Shown here: in pieces, positions 26,433 through 35,954 of the stretch
Position numbering within the stretch: position 1 is the first letter of the stretch
Layout: each line of letters opens with the position of its first letter
Assembly (NCBI GenBank): GCA_964019425.1
Contig: OZ025839.1
Span: 124,001 to 188,000 of the forward strand
DNA length: 64,000 nucleotides
Direction: 5' to 3'
Source: Flectonema sp. DT1601
Taxonomy: Eukaryota; Euglenozoa; Diplonemea; Diplonemida; Diplonemidae
Translations under genes and position numbers: made by a program
Notes under the pieces: model-generated
What the model was told of the DNA's origin: nothing
The model's database searches: none
The model's input: the letters and a program-made list of their open reading frames with translations, nothing else

Positions 26433-26595
26433 TAAGTTATGAAAAGAAGTAACTGGTTAGAGAATTATTGATTTTAATAGTACTTTTTAATTGTTAAAAA
26501 AGAAAAAAAACGAATCCAAATAAAAACATAAACAAAAAGTCACACGAGAACCAACTCATAACTAATACCGAATACCATTTTTTCTTTTTTGAATA

Positions 26596-26659
26596 TTAAA
26601 TTACTTTGAGATCTTTTTGTGTTTTTGTCATCTGATCGAGTGCGAGAACAGTCTGTTGT

Positions 26660-26694
<35 letters not shown>

Positions 26695-27087
26695 TTAATC
26701 ATTAGTAACAAAATAGCAAACCTCTCTTGCGTCAGTCTCAATCACACTCGCCCAGTTTGACATATCCCCGAGTTCTTTTAATGAATTATTAAAACTCTCA
26801 AATATATTCATCCAAGTTTGAGATTGTTTTAAAAACTTATCTGCTTGATGTTGTAGTTCCTTACCTTCAGTCTCAAGTAAATGTTGGTTTGTAAAAACAT
26901 CCAAAACGTCCTTATTAACATTCTCAACGAGAGCCGCACTCACTGCAGGTACCAAATTCATAACTTCTTTCACCTTTTTATCGGTAGCTGCTCGTTCATA
27001 ATCACGTACTTCTTTATGTTTTTTAACCAACTGACTGATTGACATTTCCGGTTGCTGTCCGGGTATCCCTCTCTGTATTGCTGCCAT
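26596..27087 (-). CDS. BLOC1S1: BLOC-1 subunit 1-like protein (BLOC1S1/GCN5L1 family)
   Basis: A small helical protein expected in the BLOC-1/BORC complexes that act on endosomes and lysosomes. The model is join(26596..26652, 26722..27087), 140 residues. It begins MAAIQRGIPGQQPEMSISQL, and the body is heptad-rich helix (VKKHKEVRDYERAA, LKQSQTWMNIFESFNNSLKE) ending in a stretch like the family C-terminus (LKELGDMSNWASVIETDARE). The 69-base intron has donor gtttgc and an acceptor in which a long poly(A) run is followed by tccacaacag. Exon 2 adds TVLALDQMTKTQKDLKVI. The start lies 15 bases after a cgttctttcattcag acceptor at 27103. Assignment rests on recalled similarity and length. Confidence 0.7.
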
Positions 27088-27130
27088 TGTTTATGTAATT
27101 CACTGAATGAAAGAACGTGAAATGCAGTAT

Positions 27131-27336
27131 GAAATTATTTTATTTATTTAGCAGGAAGCCAATAATTCAGGAAAAAGTTCATCAGGGTAAGCCAACTGTG
27201 AGACTCTTACAGACGATAAGAGACGTAGAATAACCTGGAACAAATGACTACCTAAACCCACCTCCCGCGCGCAGACAGTGTTAGAGACGGCTGATAACGC
27301 CAATTTTCGTCAAACAGAGGGAGAACACGCTACAGT
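27131..27336 (-). repeat. RepC: SINE/LINE-tail-like repeat, near full length
   Basis: On the minus strand it runs from a border near 27336 (agcgtgttctccctct-type) to an A-rich tail, aaataaataaaat. Shares about 200 bases with 42792-43015, including agacgataagagacgtagaa and ataacctggaacaaatgact. It sits immediately upstream of the BLOC1S1 acceptor, in the same orientation as the genes. Confidence 0.85.
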
Positions 27337-27484
27337 TGATCAGAAAATAAGAAAGGAGGGAATGATAAGAAAGAGAAATGATACCAATATAGTAAATAAG
27401 ACAATTACACTAGAACAAAGAAACGTACCAATATCCTCCTAAGGAGAGGATATCACTGCAGGTGACGTCTTAGTCCGGAAAGAA

Positions 27485-27700
27485 TTATAGAAAAGAAAGC
27501 TCAGATTCTGACCAGTTAGGATTGATCAGCGTATCAACTTTAGAGAGCTCGTCCATTACAACATTTAAGTCGGTAGCTTTATATGAATTATCAATAAGTT
27601 TCATAAAATGGTTCTTCACATCAGCCCCAGTAGTGGGAACAGGCTTCAACTTTGGTCCTCTAGGTCCTCCGCCACCAGCCTCCATGAAGTTGTAGATCAT
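27485..27700 (-). CDS. Small conserved-looking protein of 71 residues, unrecognised
   Basis: A complete small frame: MIYNFMEAGGGGPRGPKLKP, then a helical half containing DVKNHFMKLIDNSYKATDL and ending SELSFL before TAG. Gly/Pro-rich head and amphipathic tail suggest a short complex subunit, but I do not recognise the family. It is preceded by a long pyrimidine tract (ccccttctttttttttttt) but with no AG between tract and ATG. The second Met (27685) is an alternative start. It lies in the same direction as, and closely packed with, its neighbours, which supports it being real. Confidence 0.5.
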   Translation of the reverse strand: MIYNFMEAGGGGPRGPKLKPVPTTGADVKNHFMKLIDNSYKATDLNVVMDELSKVDTLINPNWSESELSFL

Positions 27701-27900
27701 TTAAAAAAAAAAAAAGAAGGGGGAAAAAACCATTGGAGATTAGAATTTATGTTCCGTTGATCACAGACAGAATCCTTAAGGCAAAGCTAAGCAGTGTTTT
27801 TATCATTTTAGGAGAGAATAGGTGGAAGAAACAAGAAAAACCTACAATAAAAATAAGATTTCAAACAACGAAGCAGTAAGACATCAGTTTTCATCACTAC

Positions 27901-28144
27901 TTATGTCGGGACCCAAAGATTGCTTTCAACGTTCTTCTCAGACATGTTTCTCATTGTCGCTGTACCTAAATAGTATAGGTGAATATTAAAAAAAAAAGAA
28001 AACAACAAAAATAAAATAAATAACACAACCCAAGTTCTTTTTTATTTTTGAACAGCAGAGAATTAAGTTTTGCCACCTAATCGGTCGCAACACGTTCGAA
28101 AAATCTTTAGTAGTATGCTCTGCTTTGTTGTACCAAAAACTCAT
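27901..28144 (-). CDS. Very small two-exon gene, 59 residues, unrecognised
   Basis: The model is join(27901..27965, 28030..28144). Exon 1 starts MSFWYNKAEHTTKDFSNVLR directly after a gccttttctactgaag acceptor, only 3 bases before ATG. A 64-base intron (gttgtg donor, ctatttag acceptor) joins in phase 1 to an exon ending in a TAA at 27901. The strength of the case is the leader acceptor, consistent phase and position in the cluster. Size and a Trp/Arg-rich beginning recall small mitochondrial complex subunits, but that is only a guess. The end of exon 1 could differ. Confidence 0.4.
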
Positions 28145-28285
28145 TGTCTTCAGTAGAAAAGGCTCGCAAAAGCCACTTGTAGTCTAAGAAAATAAATCTA
28201 TTAATATACGAAGAAGTTGGTTATGACAAACAGAGACACTCATCAGTTAGATTAATTAGAGGTCTGTTTTATTAATAGCTTGTCT

Positions 28286-29221
28286 TCATGATGGATGTCT
28301 AGGTTTGTTATAAAAACCGTTGCCACTACCACCACCACTGATATTATTATCATCTCTGTAGTGAATAACAGGGCGAGGTCTCCATTGAAAGGTTGACTGG
28401 ACTGAAGATAGTGCGTCACAGAGCAGTGTTAAAAACGGAACCACAGGAGGCTTCAATGATGGTGGTTCAGGAGATCTTGATACTTCAACTCTTGGAGTAG
28501 TCCATGCTGTCGTTGATGTCATGTCAATAGTGGGTACCACAGGTGGAAGACTCGGTTGTACTTCAGGTGGTAAAGTCGGGGTAATGATATTTACAACCGG
28601 CAGTGGTGGTACCCGTAGATCACGTGCAGGTGATGTTACAATATTCTTAATAGGAGGGGGGACAGATCCTCCCCATATTTTCGTTCTTTTGATTTGATGT
28701 TTTGAATGTTCGTCACCAGAATCACCCTCACAGGCATCGTATTGTCTGCGTTCTTCACAACGAGCTTTGGCTTGTTGTTCTTCTTGCTCAAGTGCTCGTA
28801 AGAAGCCTGATATACTACGAGAGTTAAAAGTTTTGTTAGATTCCCATGTTGAAATTAGTTGTCTCAGATATTTTATGTTTTGAAGAGGTTGATCTCTGAT
28901 TACTGCTGACCAGATCCAAGGGATGTCGCTGTCGAGAACTTTTTGTCCAAAATCTTCCCATTTCAACTGATGTCTATAAAATGTTTCACTGAGTATAAAT
29001 ATCATTCTAACTCTTTCACATGGATGAGACGTTGATGAGATGATCTGCTCTGACGTCACCAACACTGATTTCATAAAATCAGTTTTTGATTCTAACCAGT
29101 CAGCGCATTGTTTCTCTTCATCTTCGTCTCCTACTGCAACTGATCTTAACAAATACTCGAGGTGTCGCTTATCAGAGTCTTCCAGTTCAATACTGCACTC
29201 GGGTACTCCGTCATCTTTCAT
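28286..29221 (-). CDS. CID/RPR-domain protein (RNA polymerase II CTD-interacting type)
   Basis: A single-exon gene of 311 residues. Residues about 15-130 look like an eight-helix CID: LEYLLRSVAVGDEDEEKQCA, then ERVRMIFILSETFYRH, then PLQNIKYLRQLISTWES. This spacing resembles the CIDs of SR140/CHERP/Pcf11-type proteins, which read the phosphorylated RNA polymerase II C-terminal domain and connect transcription with RNA processing. The C-terminal half is Pro-rich and ends in Gly/Asn/Arg-rich residues. The leader after the tttattaatccag acceptor (29233) is only 11 bases and starts with an upstream ATG whose frame stops by overlapping the main ATG. Which CID subfamily is not determinable here. 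Confidence 0.6.
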   Translation of the reverse strand: MKDDGVPECSIELEDSDKRHLEYLLRSVAVGDEDEEKQCADWLESKTDFMKSVLVTSEQIISSTSHPCERVRMIFILSETFYRHQLKWEDFGQKVLDSDIPWIWSAVIRDQPLQNIKYLRQLISTWESNKTFNSRSISGFLRALEQEEQQAKARCEERRQYDACEGDSGDEHSKHQIKRTKIWGGSVPPPIKNIVTSPARDLRVPPLPVVNIITPTLPPEVQPSLPPVVPTIDMTSTTAWTTPRVEVSRSPEPPSLKPPVVPFLTLLCDALSSVQSTFQWRPRPVIHYRDDNNISGGGSGNGFYNKPRHPS

Positions 29222-29232
29222 ATTAGCTTCAT

Positions 29233-30254
29233 CTGGATTAATAAATGTGAAGATACAATAGTTGAATTTAATAACATGATTTGGCACAAACAAATGGGTT
29301 TACAACATTTGGGAAAGAGAGAGAAAAGGGGGGTAGAAAAGAAAACAAAAAAAAAAAAAAAAAAAAAGTCTTAAATGACAACACAACTTTGGAGTAATGG
29401 AAGGGAAAGTGTGGAAGTGAACCCAAACACTACCACTTATAAGGGTTTGCTTTTTTTTTTTTTTCTTTTTTTTTTTCTTGTCTTTTTTTTTTTTTTTTTT
29501 TTTGTTGTACTCGGAAAAATACAGGATTCAAGAAACTTAAAAAAAATAAAGGTTGGCTACGAGACATGAAAAACAACCCCCAGGCTTGCCACTCATTTTA
29601 TTCGAAGGGAGATTTTTATTTCTTTTTTTTTTTTTTTGTTTTTATCAAATTTCATTTTTTACTTACGCTGAGAAATGATTTATTTTTCGCATTCGTAGTT
29701 GAGGTGGTGCCTTATACAGGGGAAGTGAGCCCTCGGTATCCCCTCTTTAAAAAAAAAAATCGCTCTCTTTTTTTCTTTTTTTTTTCTTTTTTTTCCGTGA
29801 AGTAGGCAGGGGGATAAAGGTACAAACAAATTTGGCACTTGGCCACATGAAAGATATTTTTTTTTTTAAAACAACAATAAAAATATTTAAAAAAAAAAAA
29901 GGAGAAAAAAGAAGAAAAAAAAAAAAAACGTTTGTCATACTTGAGCACCGCTAAGAAGAATAAAAAATATGTATAAGCGCACTAATGGATTTTAGTGACC
30001 GCACAAGTATGGATGGCGGTTTTTTTTCTTTTTTTTTTTTTTTTGTTGGTCTTTTTTTCTTTTAATTAATACTACTAATAAGAAGCAACCTGAAAGCCGC
30101 ATAGCATTAGGGATGCTTGAGGTTTTATATGCTTGCTAAGGGAAAACAACTGGAGAGGAAATGGAGGAGGATTTGGGGGAATGCGATGTTGGCAAATAAA
30201 TGTAACCTCACACAGTTTCATAACAAGAAATTAATAAAGCTTTTCAGAGGCTGT
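29233..30254. other. T/A-rich intergenic spacer
   Basis: Alternating poly(T) and poly(A) runs (29349-29367, 29452-29503, 29621-29637, 29888-29928, 30018-30044). Open frames consist mainly of Phe and Lys. No gene seen. Confidence 0.55.
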
Positions 30255-31514
30255 TTAGTATCCTCTGGATCCAGGTCCGTAGTGAGGAGAACCTGGTGCG
30301 TAGTAGCAACGGTCCCAGGCGTTACGCTCTTCTCTCTCGGCGTCTTCCTTTGCGACACGGACCTCGTCAGCACGACGTCTGGCATTCTCGTAGTCTCTTA
30401 AAGCCTGATCTCTCTGAGGGGATCCAGTTCCTCCTGCCATTGGGCTAACAGGTCCTCCATGTCCGTGCATTGGGCTTACAGGACCTCCGTGGTGCATTGG
30501 AGGAGGTGAGTTGTAAGCAATAGCCTGCTGCGATGACGCTCTCTGGGCAGCAGCTCTCTGCGATGCTGCCAATGCTGCAGCCTCAGCCGCCTGAGCATTT
30601 TGCTGAGCCGCGTTGTGCTGAGCCGCCGCTTGGTCCAGTCCGTTTTGAGCCTGTTGATGATCTGCGAGAGCCCTCTGCGCATTAGCTTGCGCCGCTTCGT
30701 ATTCCTGAGCAGAACGACTGGCTCTGTCTCTAGCGCTGTGGAAAGCGTTGTCGTGTCTTTTTTTATCATCAAAGGCAGAGTGGTAAAGCTGTGAGAGCTC
30801 ATTTTGACGATTGATCTGCGCATCAACACGTGGAGGAGATTGACCTACAGGAGCACGATCCTGGTACATGTCACGCATTCTAAAGAAGAGAGCATCAACT
30901 ACACCAGGAGCCTTTACAGTAAATGAAACCCACTCATCGTAAGTAATGTGATGAGAGCGGTTAGTGTCTGCCATTGTAAAGAGTTCACCAGCAGAGCTTT
31001 GAGTAAATTCCATATCACATTGTTGGAATGCACGTGCGAGATCTTCGTATGTGATGAATCCCTTGTTTGAACCATCTACTTGATAGAATACACTTCTTAA
31101 TTTCTCAGACAGGGTTGGAGGAATACCCGCATCAGTAGCGACTCTAGCACGTCTGTGTGAACCCATCGGAGTTGTGAAGGTTGCGACATTCCTTTCTGGA
31201 TCAGGGATAACACCTTGAGCATCACTGTGCCAGATCGATTCTGGTTGAAAGCACCACAGCTGACATCCAGACCTTAATTGTGTGCTGTCATACAGATCGA
31301 CCCATCTTCTTAGTGTCTCATCAAATAGTTGAAAGGTCTCAATTCTAAATGGCATGTCTGGATATCCTGCTGGTCTACATGAACGAGCCTTTACATCAAA
31401 AGCACTCTCTCCAGCTGAAACCAACTCTGGAAGAGATGGGCAATGCTGTAACTTCAACTGGACGTTGTGCTTAGTACCATACAAGTCACTGCCGACATCA
31501 ATAGCGAAAGACAT
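30255..31514 (-). CDS. EF-hand, coiled-coil protein resembling BILBO1
   Basis: A single-exon protein of 419 residues. The N-terminal ~105 residues form a compact domain with LRRWVDLYDSTQL and CQLWCFQPESIWH, which matches my recollection of the ubiquitin-like N-terminal domain of trypanosome BILBO1 (WVDL, CQLYVFQP, EWH). Two EF-hand loops follow, at about 147-158 (DGSNKGFITYED) and 183-194 (DTNRSHHITYDE). The second has His at central positions and may bind Ca2+ poorly. Residues about 225-335 are an Ala/Gln-rich coiled coil, and a Pro/Gly/Tyr/His-rich tail ends the chain. The order domain-EF-EF-coiled coil is that of BILBO1, a structural protein of the flagellar pocket collar. The coiled coil is shorter here. 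The 5' leader (acceptor near 31548, ttttttcaaaaag) contains 17 consecutive A just before CAATG. Confidence 0.65.
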   Translation of the reverse strand: MSFAIDVGSDLYGTKHNVQLKLQHCPSLPELVSAGESAFDVKARSCRPAGYPDMPFRIETFQLFDETLRRWVDLYDSTQLRSGCQLWCFQPESIWHSDAQGVIPDPERNVATFTTPMGSHRRARVATDAGIPPTLSEKLRSVFYQVDGSNKGFITYEDLARAFQQCDMEFTQSSAGELFTMADTNRSHHITYDEWVSFTVKAPGVVDALFFRMRDMYQDRAPVGQSPPRVDAQINRQNELSQLYHSAFDDKKRHDNAFHSARDRASRSAQEYEAAQANAQRALADHQQAQNGLDQAAAQHNAAQQNAQAAEAAALAASQRAAAQRASSQQAIAYNSPPPMHHGGPVSPMHGHGGPVSPMAGGTGSPQRDQALRDYENARRRADEVRVAKEDAEREERNAWDRCYYAPGSPHYGPGSRGY

Positions 31515-31690
31515 TGTTTTTTTTTTTTTTTTTGTTATTGGTGTTTACTTTTTGAAAAAAAAAAAAAAAAAAAATTATAAAAATTATAAATTCACTATTA
31601 TATCTCAAAACCTGCAGTCAGCAGGACCTTTTTTTTGTAAGGGAAACTGTAAATGAAATGACCATCGATACGTTTATGAAAAAATCTGTC

Positions 31691-33139
31691 TCACCCTATT
31701 GGTTTATATCCCTCAACCAACCGACGCACAAGTTGTAATAAGTTCGACTCAGTTGTTCGAATAATTGTAATATTGTGCAATAAACCATCAGGTTGAGAAC
31801 AGATAGTGTCTAATAAGTGTTTTGTACTTCCTTTCGGATTAGAAGGAGACAATACTAAAACAAACCGAAGGTTAGGACAAGTCTCAGGCAATAAAGATAA
31901 CAAATCAACAGTTGCGTGAAGTCGACAAGCAGCAATTCGAAGAGTATCCGAAACCGGAAGAATGTCAGCAGATTCGAAGATCCCCAATGCCTCAATCTGT
32001 TTGGGAAGTTTTACATCACAATCACTATTACTAAGAGGATTGTTAAAGCCGTAGATCAAAGCTTTGATTGGATGACTGTCAGGGATTTTTAATAGATTTA
32101 TAGGTCTTGAGAATCGTCTTACAAAACAACCCTCAAGATGAGGAAAATTATAAAACATCGAATATCTGCTTTCCATTACATCAATCTGTGTATCTAACCA
32201 CCGTAGCTGAGTTAATTTAGAGAGACCCATCTCAGGGAGCTCTCCAGCATGGATGCCTTTCGGAATTAATTGTAAAAACAGTAAACTCTCCGGTTTTTCT
32301 CTTATAAATCGTTCAGCTATACCAACTGTAGACGAATCAACATGAAGCAAGACGCTACGCAATTGTCTGTTTAAGAATCCTTCTTGAACAATATTATAAG
32401 TACATTTATTATCAACAAGAAGATGTTTTTTTGACCGTAAGACTCTCGATGATGTTATTGAGACAGATCTTGAAAGACAAAGGAGATCTATGTAGTTGAA
32501 TTCTATGTGAAGAAAGTCAATTATGATAAATAAACAATCAAGAGAAAGTCTTTGAAAACCAATTAAAGAAGGACGCTTCACTCTTATCACTTCCTTTTGT
32601 TGTTGATCAGTCTGCACCGCAACATCAGTCGCTACTATCTCAATTTGACAACTTTTTGATAATGTCGCAGCTGGAACAATACATGATTGTGTTGCTTTCT
32701 GTTGTGGAGCTGGATGAGTTGTTGTTTTTGCTTTGGATTTGACAGGAATAGATGCAACTTTTCTGCTTCCATTAACAGCTGAGCACCAAATGGGTTGCTG
32801 CGACGGGATTCGTCTCGTAGGACTTGGTGAAGTATATCGAGGAGGGAGTTGGTAGCGACTTGAAATTATTGATTTAGTACCTTGAGAGGGTTCACTGTCG
32901 TCGAGTTGTTGTTGTCGGCTACGTGTTGATTTTTTTGAAGATTTTAACCGTTCTTGAAGCATTGCCTCAACCATTTCTATGTCATTTCGTATGATCTTCG
33001 CGATCCTTTTGGTTCTTATCTTTTCATCAAAATTTTCTTTTTTAACAACCATCACAGTTCCGATACGTGATCTTAGTTTTCCTAACACCCGATGTAGCAG
33101 CAACACACCATCTTCGATATCATCTAATAACCTCGACAT
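31691..33139 (-). CDS. F-box-like/LRR-like protein, 482 residues
   Basis: A single-exon gene. Residues 1-70 are basic and helical, and 70-180 are polar, Ser/Gln-rich and probably disordered. About 186-240 resembles an F-box (LSLDCLFIIIDFLHIEFNYIDLLCLSRSV), and the rest is a series of short beta/helix repeats with spaced leucines (LSKLTQLRWLDTQI, PKQIEALGIFESAD, LPETCPNLRFVLVL) like irregular LRRs. If correct, it would be a substrate adaptor of an SCF ubiquitin ligase. The F-box is weak. The leader is 10 bases long after a ccttattaacacag acceptor (33150). Confidence 0.5.
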   Translation of the reverse strand: MSRLLDDIEDGVLLLHRVLGKLRSRIGTVMVVKKENFDEKIRTKRIAKIIRNDIEMVEAMLQERLKSSKKSTRSRQQQLDDSEPSQGTKSIISSRYQLPPRYTSPSPTRRIPSQQPIWCSAVNGSRKVASIPVKSKAKTTTHPAPQQKATQSCIVPAATLSKSCQIEIVATDVAVQTDQQQKEVIRVKRPSLIGFQRLSLDCLFIIIDFLHIEFNYIDLLCLSRSVSITSSRVLRSKKHLLVDNKCTYNIVQEGFLNRQLRSVLLHVDSSTVGIAERFIREKPESLLFLQLIPKGIHAGELPEMGLSKLTQLRWLDTQIDVMESRYSMFYNFPHLEGCFVRRFSRPINLLKIPDSHPIKALIYGFNNPLSNSDCDVKLPKQIEALGIFESADILPVSDTLRIAACRLHATVDLLSLLPETCPNLRFVLVLSPSNPKGSTKHLLDTICSQPDGLLHNITIIRTTESNLLQLVRRLVEGYKPIG

Positions 33140-33149
33140 TTGTATCAGA

Positions 33150-35954
33150 CTGTGTTAATAAGGTAATCATGTCGCGACTGTACAAGTGTATCTCATATGA
33201 AGGTTTATTGCTGTGGGTGTACATACTTGTCATGTTATTCTCTACAACTAATTTCATAAATTCAACCGGGAGCGCACACGCACCAATTGATGACAACGAG
33301 CACTCAACACCGGGGGGATATCGCTGGAAGGATTCTCCCTTTTTACTTTTACTTTTACTTTTATTTTTTTTTTTTTTTTTTTAAAAGGGGGGAAGGAAAT
33401 AGAATGAAAAAAACCGAGTGAGGGTTTTTTTTTTCCGGTTTCCCTTTCCAACACGGATTCTTACCTAGGTAAGAAAAGGCTGGAATCTCGTTTTTTTTTT
33501 TTTTTTGTCTCTTCTGGTTTTAATCCGTTTTTCTTTACAAAAATCCCCCCCCCCGATTAATCGATACGTTTCGTGAGGGGGGAAGGGGATGCCAAAGAAA
33601 TCAAATGATTTTTTTTTTTTTTTAAATCTTTTAATTCCGGCCGGTTATTTTTCATTTCTCCCCTCGTTTTTTTTTTTTCTTCTTCTCCTTTTTTCAGCAA
33701 AAGAAAAAATAGGGAATCATCCACAAAAGGTTGAATAACAGTAGTACAGGCACATCTTCTTATTTTAAAAAGAAAGAAGAGTATTTTTTTTCTTTCTGCC
33801 AAGAAATAAATTTCACCTGAAAAAACCTTGATACCAGACTAGGAGACTGCGGTAGAGAACACCGCTGATTCAATCAAGCTGGGTACCATATCTACACACC
33901 GACAGCAACATGATTGAAATAAAGACAGATAAAGTGGGAAAGGAAAAGAAAGAATGGCTGCAGCGGAGCTACGCACTTAGATTCATTCTCTTGTCTTTGG
34001 TATTTTTTTTTTTTTTTTTTTTTATAGTTATTTTTCATTCTAAAATGTTAATTGCAAATACTTGAAAAATCACAAGTTTTTTTTTTTCTTTTTTTTTCTT
34101 CACAAAAATAAGACCTCGAAATATCATCATGTCTCTGTCACATCTGTTCTCTACAACAGTCATTGTGGTTGCAGAGTTGGTAGTGCAGACGGCCTGTAGT
34201 TCTGTTCTATTCGTTTATTTTGTTGTTTTCTTTTTTTTTCTTTTCCTTTCTTTAGTGTGTTTTCCCACAGAGATATATGATGTAAAGATTACAGAGGGCA
34301 TAGGATAGATTTACAGCTAACAGCTACAAGTTGGCTTTATTTGCCAGAGGTACACTTGGCTGACACTACTAGTCCACCATATCGTCAGACAGTGTACCAC
34401 CCCTCTCAGATCAGTGTCTTGAGAGCAGTAGGTCATCAATGGTGTGGAGAACGAAACCGTTCAGAATCAACTGATGTCACCAGGGAGTATATCTCCCATA
34501 GAAAAATACACTGCTCTCAATAAACGTTATGTGAACAAACTTTTCACATTTTTCATTTTTTTGAAATTAGTAACCGACCGACATTTAAAAAAAAATGAGA
34601 TATCGACAGCCCCTACGCAGACTGATACAGTTATTAATGTAAACAAACAAAAAAAAAAGAATTGGGAAATAATTAGCGCCCACGAGGTTCCTAAACAAGG
34701 AATCTATTCAGGGCTGGAGTGAATTTATTTACGAAGCCTAGGAAGCCAAAAGCCAGGAAAAGCTCAACAGGGTTAACAGTTGTCGCTACCAGCAACAGAC
34801 TTTGACAATGTTAAAAATAGTAATAACTTTTTGGTATTAATACAAAGTTAATATCAAATTACTTGATTGCAAAAATATATTTGTCAGGGCTGGGGGGCTG
34901 CTGTTCATGCGACCTTCATTGCCGTTATCAAAAAAACGGATAAGAAGGCGCGCGCAAAACTAAAAATAAAATAGAAAAAAAGATATAAAAGAGGAATTGG
35001 CTTCGCAGCTGATTAATTTGTTTTTTTGAATTTTCTCTTAAGGAGTCTTACGACATTAGTGACAAAAATTGTATCGAAATGTACACCAGTTTTTGGGAGA
35101 AACAACAACAAAAAAAAAAAAAAAAAAACTCTTTAGCTTTTTTTTTTTTTCTTCCCGATGCAAAGCATCCTAGGAAAACCGACTTTTTAAGTTTCGCGGT
35201 TGAAATAAGAATTTGCCTGTGCAGGGTGTGCATTCAGCAAGAAAATATTTCCAACCCTTAAAAAGAAATTTAAAAAAGAAGGCAAATCACGCACCAAACA
35301 AAAAGAGAAATAATTTTTATTCTCAAACGATGAAGGAATGTTTCTTACCCTGTCTTTTATCGGCTCGGGGGACAATACAAAAGTTCCACACGTATAAAAG
35401 ATCAGCTGGTAGAAAACAGGGCAACAGAGAGGCAAGAAAAATGTTAATTCTCCATCCCGGTTTTTTAAAAAAAAAAAAAAAAAAATGACACGGATTTTCC
35501 ATCATTACTAGCGGACGACGTTGATAAGATTTGAAGAGAGCAAAAAGGGCAACCACCACAGTAACCGTGAATGTGATAACCATCTCTAGTCGACCTCTCT
35601 AGTCTAGTTACAGACGTAAGGAGATTTAATGCAAAATTACAACGCACATAGTAACACGGCGGATATAAAAATCAACGCTAACTGTCAATCTTCATTCTGT
35701 ATGAAGAAAATTTATAATTAGCTTTCCTTTTTTTCTTTTTTTTTAACAATCGTACACCATAAGTTATCGTGAGTGGCACTATTTTTGTTTGTGTGTTTTT
35801 TTTTCTCTTCGAGATCGTCGCATCCCTTTTAAACGACAAGGAATTTAGGGACAAGCGAGATTTGACATTTTTTTTTTTTTTTTTAAATTTTTCCTCTTCT
35901 AAAAAAAAAGGAAAGGAAAAATTGAAATCCGCATTTTTTAGGGATACGTTTTTT
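33150..35954. other. Intergenic spacer of 2.8 kb
   Basis: Homopolymer-rich DNA with one truncated RepC copy (34722-34800). Open frames on either strand are Phe/Lys-rich or short. The frame at 34341-34523 (+) is open for 60 codons but matches nothing I know. No gene is assigned. Confidence 0.5.
34722..34800 (-). repeat. RepC, 5'-truncated copy
   Basis: Contains the tail-proximal end of RepC only: a short taaat tail on the minus strand, then the complement of acgaagcctaggaagccaaa and of agccaggaaaagctcaacag, ending within cgctaccagcaac. Confidence 0.8.
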
